Below, in pieces: positions 7,878 to 15,945 of a stretch of DNA of 30,750 nucleotides (the first letter of the stretch is position 1; each line of letters begins with the position of its first letter). The notes beneath the pieces were generated by a model. The model made no database searches. It worked only from the letters and a program-made list of their open reading frames with translations, and was not told where the DNA came from. Source of the stretch: Bacteroidota bacterium (GTDB lineage: Bacteria > Bacteroidota > Bacteroidia > 2-12-FULL-35-15); the NCBI GenBank assembly GCA_016707685.1, contig JADJHE010000040.1, forward strand, positions 1 through 30,750. The letters run 5' to 3'. A program made the translations under genes and the position numbers.

Positions 7878-8788
7878 AACCACTTGTAAAATACAGAGGA
7901 GGAAAATCAAAAGAAATCCCTCATTTAATTAAACATATTCCACAATTTAGTGGACGATATATTGAGCCTTTTTTTGGTGGCGGTGCTTTATTTTTTCATT
8001 TAGAGCCAAAGAGAGCAATCATAAACGACATTAACTCAAAGCTAATTTCGTTTTACTTAGGCGTTAAAAACGACTTTGAAACACTTAAATCAGAACTGAC
8101 AGAAATTGAAATAATTTACACAAAAAACAGAAAGAAGTTTGAAGAACTAAAAAGCAAAACACCTGATAAAAGAGTTGAAGACGAAAACGAGCCTCTTTAT
8201 TATCAAATTAGAGATATGTTCAATGAATTGGCTGAAAAGAAATACTCTGAGGCATTACTTTACTTTTTCATAAACAAAACAGCGTATTCAGGAATGATAC
8301 GCTACAATGCAAAAGGAGAATTTAATGTTCCTTATGGTCGTTATGCCAATTTGAATACTTCTTTAGTAACACAATCTCACAGCAAATTACTTGCGAAAAC
8401 AGAAATTTATAATCTTGATTATTGCGAGATTTTTAAAATGGCAACCGAAGATGATTTTATGTTCTTAGACCCGCCTTACGATTGTATTTTTTCTGACTAT
8501 GGAAATATTGAACACAAAGACGGATTTAATGAAAGAAATCATATTGAATTAGCTAATCAATATAAAAATCTGAAGTGTAAATCACTTATGGTTATTGGCA
8601 GAACACCACTAACTGAAAAATTATACGGAGATATGATTGTTGATGAATATGGAAAATCATATGCAGTAAACATTAGAAATAGATTTAAATCAGAAGCAAG
8701 CCACATTCTAATTTCAAATTACGGCAATGAGGCAATAAAGCGAAATCCAATACTTATACTAGAAGAAGAATCTGTTTCCTATGGCTAG
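7874..8788 (+). CDS. DNA adenine methylase, D12 class (Dam/DpnM-like)
   Basis: Intact 304-aa protein. It shows the D12 (alpha-class) N6-adenine methyltransferase motifs in order: KYRGGKSKEI near residue 6 (motif X, AdoMet pocket), IEPFFGGGALFF near 30 (motif I), and the catalytic DPPYD at 199-203 (motif IV). The enzyme transfers a methyl group from S-adenosylmethionine to adenine and would protect the host from the nuclease encoded next. Many D12 enzymes methylate GATC, and AlwI cuts at GGATC, so one GATC-type methylase protecting both strands would fit; this pairing is inference. It overlaps both neighbours by a few bases, a tightly coupled operon. Confidence 0.92.
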   Translation: MKPLVKYRGGKSKEIPHLIKHIPQFSGRYIEPFFGGGALFFHLEPKRAIINDINSKLISFYLGVKNDFETLKSELTEIEIIYTKNRKKFEELKSKTPDKRVEDENEPLYYQIRDMFNELAEKKYSEALLYFFINKTAYSGMIRYNAKGEFNVPYGRYANLNTSLVTQSHSKLLAKTEIYNLDYCEIFKMATEDDFMFLDPPYDCIFSDYGNIEHKDGFNERNHIELANQYKNLKCKSLMVIGRTPLTEKLYGDMIVDEYGKSYAVNIRNRFKSEASHILISNYGNEAIKRNPILILEEESVSYG

Positions 8789-10460
8789 AATTGACAGCAA
8801 AGTAATTTTCGTAACCACTTCCCCAAGGACACCTGCCAAGATGATTCCTGAAATTGAGTTATTAAATACCCATTTCGCAGGTCAGCAAGGGAATAACGAA
8901 ACACAAAGAGCATTTATGGAGCTATTGAAAGAAGAAAATTTTTTCAATGGCGAAGGTGCAAATGACCCAGCATTTAGTGCAAGAGACAGAATTAACCGAG
9001 CACCAAAGGCACTCGGTTTCGTTATTCTCTCTCCAACCATAGAACTTACTCCGGCAGGAGAGGAATTAGTAAATTCAAGAAGAAAAGACGAAATTTATTT
9101 AAGGCAGTTACTTAAATTTCAAGTTCCTTCCCCTTTTCATAAACCAACAGAAAATTCAGCAGAATTTTGGGTAAAACCCTATCTCGAACTTTTCAGACTT
9201 GTTAGGCAAGTTGGCTCATTGAAATTTGATGAGTTAAAGATGTTTGGTTTGCAATTAGTTGACTACCGAGAATTTGAGACAATAGTCGAAAAAATCAATC
9301 AATTTAGAATAGCAAAAGCACAGAACGAAGGTAATTACAAACGCTTTCGGGCTGAATATTTTGATAGAGAATTGAGAGAAATTTATAGTGCGGATATTAG
9401 TTCGGGTAATACACGAACAAGAGAAACTAATGACGCTTCAATCTCAAACTTTTTAAACACAAAAGCAAGTAATATGCGGGATTATGCTGATGCTTGTGTG
9501 CGTTATTTGAGAGCAACAGGATTAGTAAATATTTCACATTTAGGAAAGTCAATTTCCATAGTTCCTGAAAAAATACAAGAGGTTGATTACTTTCTTCAAA
9601 ATGCAGATAGAGAACCCTGTTTCGTTGATAACGAAAGACAGTATGTTGCATATCTTGGCAATCCACAAACACCAACTTTATTAACCGACAATAGAGCATT
9701 ACTCGAACAAAAAATTCAAGCTGAATTTCCACAACTTCAAATTCCAGCAACAGCAACATTACAAGAACTAAAAAACTTATTTGCAGACCAGTTAGAAAAT
9801 AGAAAAGAGCAGATACTAACTGAACAAGTTGCTGCAATTAAGGACTACAGACAGTTTGAAGAAATATCTACAACGTTTGACCAGATAATTGATAATTCAC
9901 TTTATGACACGCCACTAATGTTGGAGTGGAATACTTGGCGAGCAATGACAATGTTGGATGGGGGAGAATATAAAGCAAATTTGAAATTTGACGACTTTGG
10001 CAATCCAATGTCAACAGCACAAGGCAATATGGCTGACATTGTTTGTGATTATGGCGACTTCGGGTTAACAGTTGAAGTTACTATGCAAAGTGGACAAAGA
10101 CAGTATGAAACAGAAGGTGAACCTGTAACAAGACACCTTGCAAAATTCAAAAGAGAAACAGAAAAACCTGCTTACTGCTTATTCATTGCTCCGAACATAA
10201 ATGACTCTTGCAAAGCACATTTTTACGCATTGCATAAAATGAACATTCAATATTATGGTGGGACTTCTACAATAGTTCCATTGCCTTTGACTGTTTTTAT
10301 TAAAATGGTTGAGGACTCTCATAACGCAAATTATATACCCGAACCCAGACACGTTAAACGATTTTTCGAGCGTTCAAATGAATTAGCAAACTCGACAGAC
10401 AACGAAGTAGATTGGTATAACGGAATAACACAAGAAGCATTAAATTGGCTGACAGAATAG
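8781..10460 (+). CDS. AlwI family type II restriction endonuclease
   Basis: Intact 559-aa protein. The N-terminal part (FVTTSPRTPAKMIPEIELL, FSARDRINRAPKALGFV) and the middle (MRDYADACVRYLRATGLVNI) are as I know them from the AlwI family, whose members cut near short asymmetric sites. The C-terminal nuclease core has D419 (ADIVCDYGDFG), E432-V-T and then QRQYETEGEPVTRH, the acid/His-rich active-site region of this PD-(D/E)XK relative. The start overlaps the methylase stop by eight bases. Its own stop is nine bases before the R'' of attC site 4, so the operon fills the cassette completely. Specificity cannot be read from the sequence. Confidence 0.82.
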   Translation: MARIDSKVIFVTTSPRTPAKMIPEIELLNTHFAGQQGNNETQRAFMELLKEENFFNGEGANDPAFSARDRINRAPKALGFVILSPTIELTPAGEELVNSRRKDEIYLRQLLKFQVPSPFHKPTENSAEFWVKPYLELFRLVRQVGSLKFDELKMFGLQLVDYREFETIVEKINQFRIAKAQNEGNYKRFRAEYFDRELREIYSADISSGNTRTRETNDASISNFLNTKASNMRDYADACVRYLRATGLVNISHLGKSISIVPEKIQEVDYFLQNADREPCFVDNERQYVAYLGNPQTPTLLTDNRALLEQKIQAEFPQLQIPATATLQELKNLFADQLENRKEQILTEQVAAIKDYRQFEEISTTFDQIIDNSLYDTPLMLEWNTWRAMTMLDGGEYKANLKFDDFGNPMSTAQGNMADIVCDYGDFGLTVEVTMQSGQRQYETEGEPVTRHLAKFKRETEKPAYCLFIAPNINDSCKAHFYALHKMNIQYYGGTSTIVPLPLTVFIKMVEDSHNANYIPEPRHVKRFFERSNELANSTDNEVDWYNGITQEALNWLTE

Positions 10461-10468
10461 AAGGGCGA

Positions 10469-10602
10469 ACGCCTAACACGGGTTTGGCAAAAGTGGCGGT
10501 TCAGTGCTCCGCAGAAACATTTGTGGTTAATCAAAGTTTGGTTCTCCGCATCAACATTTGTGCTGAAAATCCGCCACTTCGCAAAGCCGAGAACCGTTAT
10601 GA
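10469..10602 (+). other. attC-like recombination site 4 (long type)
   Basis: R'' is ACGCCTAAC (10469-10477), the exact 9-base reverse complement of GTTAGGCGT at the start of the same cassette (7412-7420). R' is GTTATGA (10596-10602). The left arm GGGTTTGGCAAAAGTGGCGG pairs with CCGCCACTTCGCAAAGCCGAGAACCGTT. The open frames across this stretch on both strands are products of the site, not genes. Confidence 0.85.
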
Positions 10603-10633
10603 TCGACCAGACAGAAAGTTCAATAAAAAATAG

Positions 10634-10665
10634 TTTGTATCGCAATTAAGAAACTATTATCTTTG
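10634..10665 (+). promoter_or_regulatory. Bacteroidota-type promoter of the toxin-antitoxin cassette
   Basis: TTTG (10634-10637), a 20-base spacer and TATCTTTG (10658-10665) match the Bacteroidota TTTG/TAnnTTTG promoter. It ends 16 bases before the toxin start and lies inside the cassette. Cassette-borne promoters are known for toxin-antitoxin cassettes, which must be expressed wherever they sit. Confidence 0.6.
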
Positions 10666-10681
10666 TCTTAACGTTTAAATT

Positions 10682-10999
10682 TTGGAACTTTTTGAGATTG
10701 AGTTTTTACCTGAAGCTTTGGAGTATCTAAATAAAATTCCTGTCAAAGCAAAGGACAAAATCCTTTTCAACATGGCAATGGCTAAATCCAGAAAGGATGC
10801 AAAATTATTCAAGCCACTACAAGATGGAATTTGGTATTTCAGAGCCCAATACTTTGGGGTTCACTATAGGATCTTTGCATTTTGGGATAAAACTGGCAAA
10901 ATTAATATCCTGGTAATTGCAACACATGGGATTGTTAAAAAAAGTGATAAACCTGAAAAGTCAGAAATAATAAAGGCAAAGGCAATTAAAGATAAATAA
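10682..10999 (+). CDS. HigB/RelE-superfamily toxin (phage Gp49-like)
   Basis: Intact 105-aa protein of the Gp49-like (HigB-type) branch of the RelE/ParE fold. Recognisable parts are FLPEALEYLNKIPVKAKDKI at the start, then KPLQDGIWYFRAQYFGVHYRIFAFWD, then LVIATHGIVKKSDK near the end. Proteins of this family cut mRNA on the ribosome and are neutralised by an XRE antitoxin encoded just downstream, as here. The start is TTG at 10682, since no in-frame ATG precedes the conserved region. Toxin-first gene order is typical of higBA. Confidence 0.85.
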   Translation: MELFEIEFLPEALEYLNKIPVKAKDKILFNMAMAKSRKDAKLFKPLQDGIWYFRAQYFGVHYRIFAFWDKTGKINILVIATHGIVKKSDKPEKSEIIKAKAIKDK

Positions 11000-11021
11000 T
11001 TTGAATCTAAACAGCAATAAT

Positions 11022-11337
11022 ATGCAAACGACAAGTTTTCAAGACGTACTAGATATGCAGATAGGCAAACGTGGAACTAAAAAACGTGAAAAATTTGAGC
11101 AAGAATTAACAATTGAACTTTTAGGTGATGCAATAAAAAAAAGCGAGGAAGGCCAAACGACTAACGCAAGAACAACTCGGTGCACTAGTTGGTGTTCAAA
11201 AAGCCCAAATCTCAAAAGTGGAGAATTCAGCTACTGATGCAAGATTTGCAACTATTCTTAAGGTATTTGAAGCTCTAGACGCAAAAGTGACATTTAGTGT
11301 AGAAATCGACGAACAAAAATTAATGATTAGTGAATAA
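11022..11337 (+). pseudogene. HigA-like XRE antitoxin, frameshifted in an A8 run
   Basis: The ATG at 11022 opens MQTTSFQDVLDMQIGKRGTK; an in-frame TTG at 11001 is an alternative start. After GDAIKK the frame is lost. Removing one A from the eight-A run (about 11135-11142) restores a helix-turn-helix (RLTQEQLGALVGVQKAQISK) and a C-terminal part ending KLMISE with TAA at 11335-11337. So this is a standard XRE antitoxin of about 104 aa with a single +1 change in a homopolymer. It starts directly after the toxin stop, so the pair is one operon. An active toxin without antitoxin should be harmful, which makes a sequencing error or slippage heterogeneity more likely than true loss. Confidence 0.8.
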
Positions 11338-11345
11338 GAAGGCCA

Positions 11346-11412
11346 GATCATAACAATGGCTATAATGATTGTTTAGCTATCGCTAAACAATCACATAGCC
11401 TAACCGTTGTGC
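11346..11412 (+). other. attC-like recombination site 5 (short type with perfect apical hairpin)
   Basis: R'' GATCATAAC (11346-11354) is the exact 9-base reverse complement of GTTATGATC at the start of the same cassette (10596-10604). R' is GTTGTGC (11406-11412). Outer arms AACAATGGCTAT and ATAGCCTAACCGTT pair imperfectly. The apex is a perfect 10-bp stem, ATTGTTTAGC / GCTAAACAAT, with a TATC loop. A textbook small attC in shape. Confidence 0.85.
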
Positions 11413-11514
11413 CCAATGCTATGACGACCGTGCAAAAGACGAACATTGTAGCTTGAATTCAGGTTTGCTAAATTTTTATCAATTATTATTTTCACACTTG
11501 TTGTAACATTTATT

Positions 11515-11718
11515 ATGGCAAAGCTATTTCCGCCAATTAAGGGAACAGCGTTTGACGGATTGGACCATGTGTTGAAACCAATTTACATGAGCTTTTTTTC
11601 AGGAATTATATATTTCGTATTGTCATTATCCAAAACAGAATATGAAGGAAGGTTTTTTCACTTTGCACTGTTTGTTAACTTCATATATGTTGTTCTTCTA
11701 TTTCTAAATGTGTTTTAA
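11515..11718 (+). CDS. small hydrophobic membrane protein in a cassette
   Basis: 67 aa from ATG 11515, with two clear transmembrane stretches (FFSGIIYFVLSLS and FALFVNFIYVVLLFLNVF). The same frame stays open upstream to about 11453 and encodes a further hydrophobic stretch (FLSIIIFTLVVTFIMAKLF), so the true protein may be about 88 aa with three helices. No ATG, GTG or TTG starts that extension in frame, which could mean a frameshift near 11450. Not recognised. It is the only gene between attC 5 and attC 6. Confidence 0.5.
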   Translation: MAKLFPPIKGTAFDGLDHVLKPIYMSFFSGIIYFVLSLSKTEYEGRFFHFALFVNFIYVVLLFLNVF

Positions 11719-11861
11719 GAATAAAATACATTCCTCAAAAAATAGAACTTCATCCCTTCGCACCGTGCAAACTCTGACAGACACCGCCTTGAATGTAAAT
11801 CGCTGCGGACAATGTGCATGCGAACTTGACACAGCATCACTTCGGACAGACAGAAGGACAT

Positions 11862-12014
11862 CCGGTAAAAGCGGGTTTAAGAACTTGGCGATTCAGTGGT
11901 TAATTGAACATTTATGCTTCGTATCAAGCCTGCCTGCCGGCAGACAGGTTCAGTGCTGGCAGAGAGTTTTGTGCTTCGAAATAGCCACCTTGGGGTAGCT
12001 GCAAACCGTTAGTG
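11862..12014 (+). other. attC-like recombination site 6 with palindromic insert
   Basis: The right arm GGGGTAGCTGCAAACC plus GTTAGTG (12008-12014) is a good R' end. The left arm, from about AAGCGGGTTTAAGAACTTGG, pairs with it imperfectly, but the R'' box is degenerate (AAA instead of AAC). It does not match the start of its cassette (GTTGTGCCC at 11406), unlike sites 2, 4 and 5. The loop holds CCTGCCTGCCGGCAGACAGG (11929-11948), a near-perfect palindrome. Confidence 0.6.
11929..11948. repeat. 20-bp palindromic repeat inside attC 6
   Basis: CCTGCCTGCCGGCAGACAGG is self-complementary with one mismatch. Its GC content is far above its surroundings. It resembles palindromic repeats scattered in Bacteroidota genomes; that resemblance is from memory. 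Confidence 0.5.
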
Positions 12015-12022
12015 GCAACTCT

Positions 12023-13144
12023 ATGACGACATTACAAACCTTAAAGAATATGACAATGAACATACCAACAGTTATATTTTTTCTAAACATTTTGACCCTG
12101 TTGACTTCCTGCAACGGGCAGACAACAACGCAATCTGAAAATTCAGCCAATTCAACTTCAATCGGGGACACAGTAAATGAGCTCGGGAAAGACATAGCAC
12201 TTGTTTATCAAGACAAGAAGGACAATTATTGGTTTGCGAGCAAGAACGATGGCGTGTATAAATATGATGAAAAAAAAATCATTCATTTTACAACCAAAGA
12301 TGGCTTGACTAGCAATAGTATTGGAGAAATAAGGGAAGATAAATCGGGAAACATTTATTTTATTACTGATAATGGTATTTGTCAATTTAATGGGACGACT
12401 TTTAAAACGCTAAAAGAAAAAGTTGGTGTTGACGACGATTGGAAATTAAATCCCAATGACATTTGGTTTAAAAGTTCAGAATATGATGGTTTTGTTTACA
12501 GATATGATGGTGAAAATCTATTGAAATTACAAGTTCCAAAAATCAAAACTGGAGAAGAGTATATTTCAAAACATCCAAACTATGCTAACCCTTACGCAAT
12601 TTTTTGTATTTACAAAGACAGCAAAGAAAATGTTTGGTTTGGTACTGCAACCTTAGGTGCTTTTCGCTACAACGGAAAATCATTTGATTGGATTACTGAA
12701 GATGATGTAACAGAACTACACGATGGACCAGCCAATGGTGTTCGTTCAATTTTAGAAGATAAAAATGGAGATTTTTGGTTTAATTCAGCATATCGTTATA
12801 CCATATATGACACCAACTCAATGCCAAATAATCAACAGGACAAATCAACATTTTATAAGAGAACAAAAAGTATAGGTAGTTTAGACGGAAGTAAAAACAA
12901 CGATTTTACTGAATACTTATCCATTACAAAAGACAATAACAATGATTTATGGTTTGTACCTTACGATACTGGAGTATGGAAGTATGACGGAATAAAAATC
13001 ACTCATTACCCAGTTCAAATCAACTCTAAGGAGATAAAATTATTTTCTATTTACAAAGACAATAAAGGAACTTTATGGCTTAGAACTCTTGAATATGGAC
13101 TATGGAAATTTAACGGAGAAGCTTTTGTAAAATTTAAAATGTGA
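12023..13144 (+). CDS. lipoprotein with two-component-regulator-type beta-propeller repeats
   Basis: Intact. The longest reading is 373 aa from ATG 12023, but the ATG at 12056 places the start right before the signal peptide (MNIPTVIFFLNILTLLTSC, lipidated Cys followed by Asn-Gly), so a 362-aa protein from 12056 is more likely. At least five propeller-blade repeats of the Reg_prop type follow: NYWFASKNDGVYKYDEKKI, GNIYFITDNGICQFNG, NVWFGTATLGAFRYNGKSF, DLWFVPYDTGVWKYDGIKI and TLWLRTLEYGLWKFNGEAF. Such domains form the sensor part of hybrid two-component systems; here there is no kinase, so it is a free surface or periplasmic binding protein. It fills the cassette between attC 6 and attC 7. 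Confidence 0.8.
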   Translation: MTTLQTLKNMTMNIPTVIFFLNILTLLTSCNGQTTTQSENSANSTSIGDTVNELGKDIALVYQDKKDNYWFASKNDGVYKYDEKKIIHFTTKDGLTSNSIGEIREDKSGNIYFITDNGICQFNGTTFKTLKEKVGVDDDWKLNPNDIWFKSSEYDGFVYRYDGENLLKLQVPKIKTGEEYISKHPNYANPYAIFCIYKDSKENVWFGTATLGAFRYNGKSFDWITEDDVTELHDGPANGVRSILEDKNGDFWFNSAYRYTIYDTNSMPNNQQDKSTFYKRTKSIGSLDGSKNNDFTEYLSITKDNNNDLWFVPYDTGVWKYDGIKITHYPVQINSKEIKLFSIYKDNKGTLWLRTLEYGLWKFNGEAFVKFKM

Positions 13145-13161
13145 AAGTAAAAAGAAGGACA

Positions 13162-13306
13162 GCCACTGTAATCGGTTTGGCAATATGGCGGCTGAAGTGC
13201 TTCTATGATGCCTATAGCTAATGTGATTGTACAAGTTCAGTAGCAGTATTTCTATTGGACTATTGTGCTAAAATTCGTCACATCGCCAAGCCGCAAAACG
13301 TCCTTT
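13162..13306 (+). other. attC-like recombination site 7, drifted
   Basis: The left arm ATCGGTTTGGCAATATGGCG pairs with the right arm CGTCACATCGCCAAGCCGCAAAACG. The R'' region GCCACTGTAAT (13162-13172) partly matches the reverse complement of this cassette's start GTTAGTGGC (12008-12016), sharing GCCACT. The core GTT is changed to GTC (13300-13302). It clearly belongs to the family of sites 3 and 4 but is probably less active. Confidence 0.6.
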
Positions 13307-13328
13307 GTGAAAGTTAAAACAAATAAGA

Positions 13329-14009
13329 ATGAAGGTGTTTTTAATTCAATTTGTAATTTTAATTTTCTCCGCATCTGTATTTTCTCAAAGTACTTTTGGG
13401 TTAGAAATTAGAACAAGTAGAAATGTAACACATAACAGCTCTAAAATAGTAGGAGGTAGTTATGGATTGAGCGGGTATAAGGTTACTAAAGAAGGTAACC
13501 CAATGACATTTAGTTATAGCATTGCGCTTGTTTTTAGCCCTAACACGGGAAGTATGCTCAAAATACATGGGGGAGGCATCAAAAATGGTAGAATAATAGA
13601 TCTAACCGAATATGATGACACATTCTCTTCTTATAGTTATGCGAATGTTGATTTACCTTATAACTACCTTCAACTTATTCCATCATATGCATATAATATC
13701 GTTAAGGGAAAATTTAATTTACCTTTCGAATTGGCCTTGCAATAAACAAGCGAATTAATGAAGCAGATATATTTTTTCTTGGAATTACTGAATACAATTT
13801 TGATATTCGCATAAGTAGTGGTTTCATTATAAAATGAATGAATTTAGCATCGGCAGTAATTTGGTATTTCTAAATCCATAAAAACTATGCAACCAAATCC
13901 GTAAATGGCAAAATACAAACCCTACCAATTTGGAGTAGAATTATCAATAGGATATTTTTTAAATCCTGAATTCAAACAAATGAGGAGAGTATCTTTACAA
14001 GTTATATGA
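13329..14009 (+). pseudogene. outer-membrane beta-barrel-like protein, frameshifted
   Basis: The start at 13329 gives a classical signal peptide (MKVFLIQFVILIFSASVFSQ). The rest has the alternating polar/aromatic pattern of a porin-like barrel (YSYANVDLPYNYLQLIPSYAY). The frame breaks near 13730 and continues as RIGLAINKRINEADIFFLGI, breaks again near 13835 and about 13875, and ends with YKPYQFGVELSIGYFLNPEF and TGA at 14007-14009, a plausible barrel C-terminus. At least three breaks. No specific family recognised. It may be the gene of a cassette that starts at 13301. Confidence 0.55.
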
Positions 14010-14017
14010 GATCAGAC

Positions 14018-14060
14018 CTGCTATCGCTGCGTCCGCTCCATATCGCCCAACTGTTATCGG
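14018..14060 (+). other. possible right half of a degenerate attC (site 8)
   Basis: The stretch ending CATATCGCCCAACTGTTATC resembles the right arm and R' of an attC, and it is followed by GGCTAAGATGATAG, which recalls the GCTATGACGAC leader after sites 5 and 6. No matching left arm is found upstream, so this would be half a site. The rest of 14010-14217 shows nothing I can assign. Confidence 0.3.
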
Positions 14061-14217
14061 TCAGGCTAAGATGATAGTTCAACTTCATACAATAGTACAA
14101 GAAAATAAATTTGACAGACAAACAATGTGTACGACTATTTGGAAACTGACTTTTATATCCTTGACAAGGTATATTTTCTGCTGTACTTAGCTATATTTGT
14201 GAATAAATGTATTTTTA

Positions 14218-15800
14218 ATGAATAAGCATCTTTTCTCTACTGCTCTCGCATACTTCATCCTTCTAAATGCAAATGCGCAAAAGCCTTCAATAAAATGGTG
14301 GTACAACACCAATGATTTCTCTGCAGGGCAGTCAGCTGCCAAAGATTTTGACGGCGATGGCAAGTATGAAATCACCTTTGGTTGTTACCGAAACGACAGC
14401 ACCATCTATGCCCTAAATGCTGAGAATGGCAGTTTGCTTTTGGAAGTATAATGCAAGTGCATTGGGCAGTCAGGGTTGTAACGACGTGGCACCAACAATC
14501 TATGATGTGGACAATGATGGGAAACAGGAGGTAATCGTGCCTGGTTCTTGCAATCCAAGAACATTTTGTTTCAATGGCGCTGATGGTTCTGTGAAGTGGT
14601 CTTGTGAGACCCGAGGCAGTGACTCTCCGCCAACCATAGCAGATTTGGATAATGATGGAAAACCTGAAATACTACATGGTGAATTTGGTGGCTGGGTCAT
14701 TTGCATCAATGCCGAAGATGGTTCTGTTGCATGGGAAACGAAGGTGGACGAAAATTCTTGGATTCAAACAGCGCCTACAATTGTTGATCTTGATGACAAT
14801 GGAATACTAGACTTTGTAGTTGCAACCTGGAGTTTTGACTACAGAGACAGCATCTTTGCCTTTCGCGGTGACAATCAAACCAGACTCTGGGCTTACCCCG
14901 TGCACAATCATATCTATCATGGTACCGCCGTTTCAGATCTTGACAACGATGGCAAACCAGAATTGGTTATTGGATCCTATAATGATACCTTGTATTGTTT
15001 AAATGGTGAGAACGGTACAACCAACTGGAAATACGCTGCAACGGGAGCAGTTATTGGCCCTGCGTCTTTAGGAGATCTTGACAATGATGGTAGTTGCGAC
15101 GTGGTATTTGGTTCCGGATATCGCGTAAGCGCCCTTTCAAACAAAGGAGAACTCAAATGGTACTACCCTATTCCAAATGGAGGTTTTACTTTCAGGGGTG
15201 CCGCATTGGCAGACATTAACAATGACTCTTATATAGATGTTCTGTTTGGCACTTACAATACAGGAGTACTATATGCTCTGAACGGGAATAATGCAAGCCT
15301 CATTTGGGATTTGGACCTTAATGAACATTATGGCAACGCACTATTCGGATTAAATCATGCTCCGCTGGTTGCCGATTTTGACAATGACGACACCCTGGAT
15401 GTTTTTGTTGTTGGTGGTTATGGAGTTTACCCTCAAACAACCGGGAATTTTGGAAGAGCCTACATGATCAAAGCAGGAAAAGGAAGAGGTCCGAACTGGC
15501 TCATGTTTCAAAACGATATACGCAGACAGTCATCATTGTGTTCCCATGTACCCACTGCAATAAACGAAACCGTGGTGTTAAAAAATATCAAGGTGTTTCC
15601 TAATCCATCAATGAATGAAATAAATTTGGTTCTTGATAAATATCCATCAAGCAAAATTCAAATTGTTAACACAATCGGCGAAACAGTCTTTCAAGCAAGT
15701 GTGTAGTGAAATAAAAATTGATGTAAGCAATTTCTCAAAAGGGTTTTATCTTGTTCAGATTTTCAGTGAAAATAAAAATTTTCAGATAAGTAAATTTTAA
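14218..15800 (+). pseudogene. secreted FG-GAP/VCBS repeat protein with T9SS sorting domain, two frameshifts
   Basis: Signal peptide at the start (MNKHLFSTALAYFILLNANA). At least eight calcium-loop repeats follow, e.g. DFDGDGKYEITFG, DVDNDGKQEVIVPGS, DLDNDGKPEILHGEFGG, DLDNDGKPELVIGSY and DINNDSYIDVLFGTY. These are the FG-GAP/VCBS beta-propeller of about seven blades. A C-terminal type IX secretion sorting domain comes last (VFPNPSMNEINLVLD, then DVSNFSKGFYLVQIFSEN). One break near 14440 is an extra T in a T-run (LLWKYNASA expected); another lies near 15705. Correcting both gives about 527 aa. Likely exported and cell-surface attached, with a binding or adhesion role. Could be a real gene with sequencing errors. 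Confidence 0.8.
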
Positions 15801-15945
15801 ACAATAAATTGCCAAAAAATGGCTAGTCAATGTTATTGACGATCCACTTTGTGCCAGCTACTAGGTAGCAAATAGACAAAAAATGTTAATCTTCGATACT
15901 TTGCATTTGACTTTGCACATCCATATAGAGAAAGAACCCAGAACA

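Noticed and set aside
10331..10645. Open frames on both strands across the end of the nuclease gene
   Set aside because: They cover attC site 4 and overlap the nuclease gene; such palindromic sites are open in several frames without coding.
11708..11998. 96-aa plus-strand frame after the small membrane protein
   Set aside because: More than half lies in attC site 6, including its palindromic insert; the rest is low-information Arg/Thr-rich sequence.
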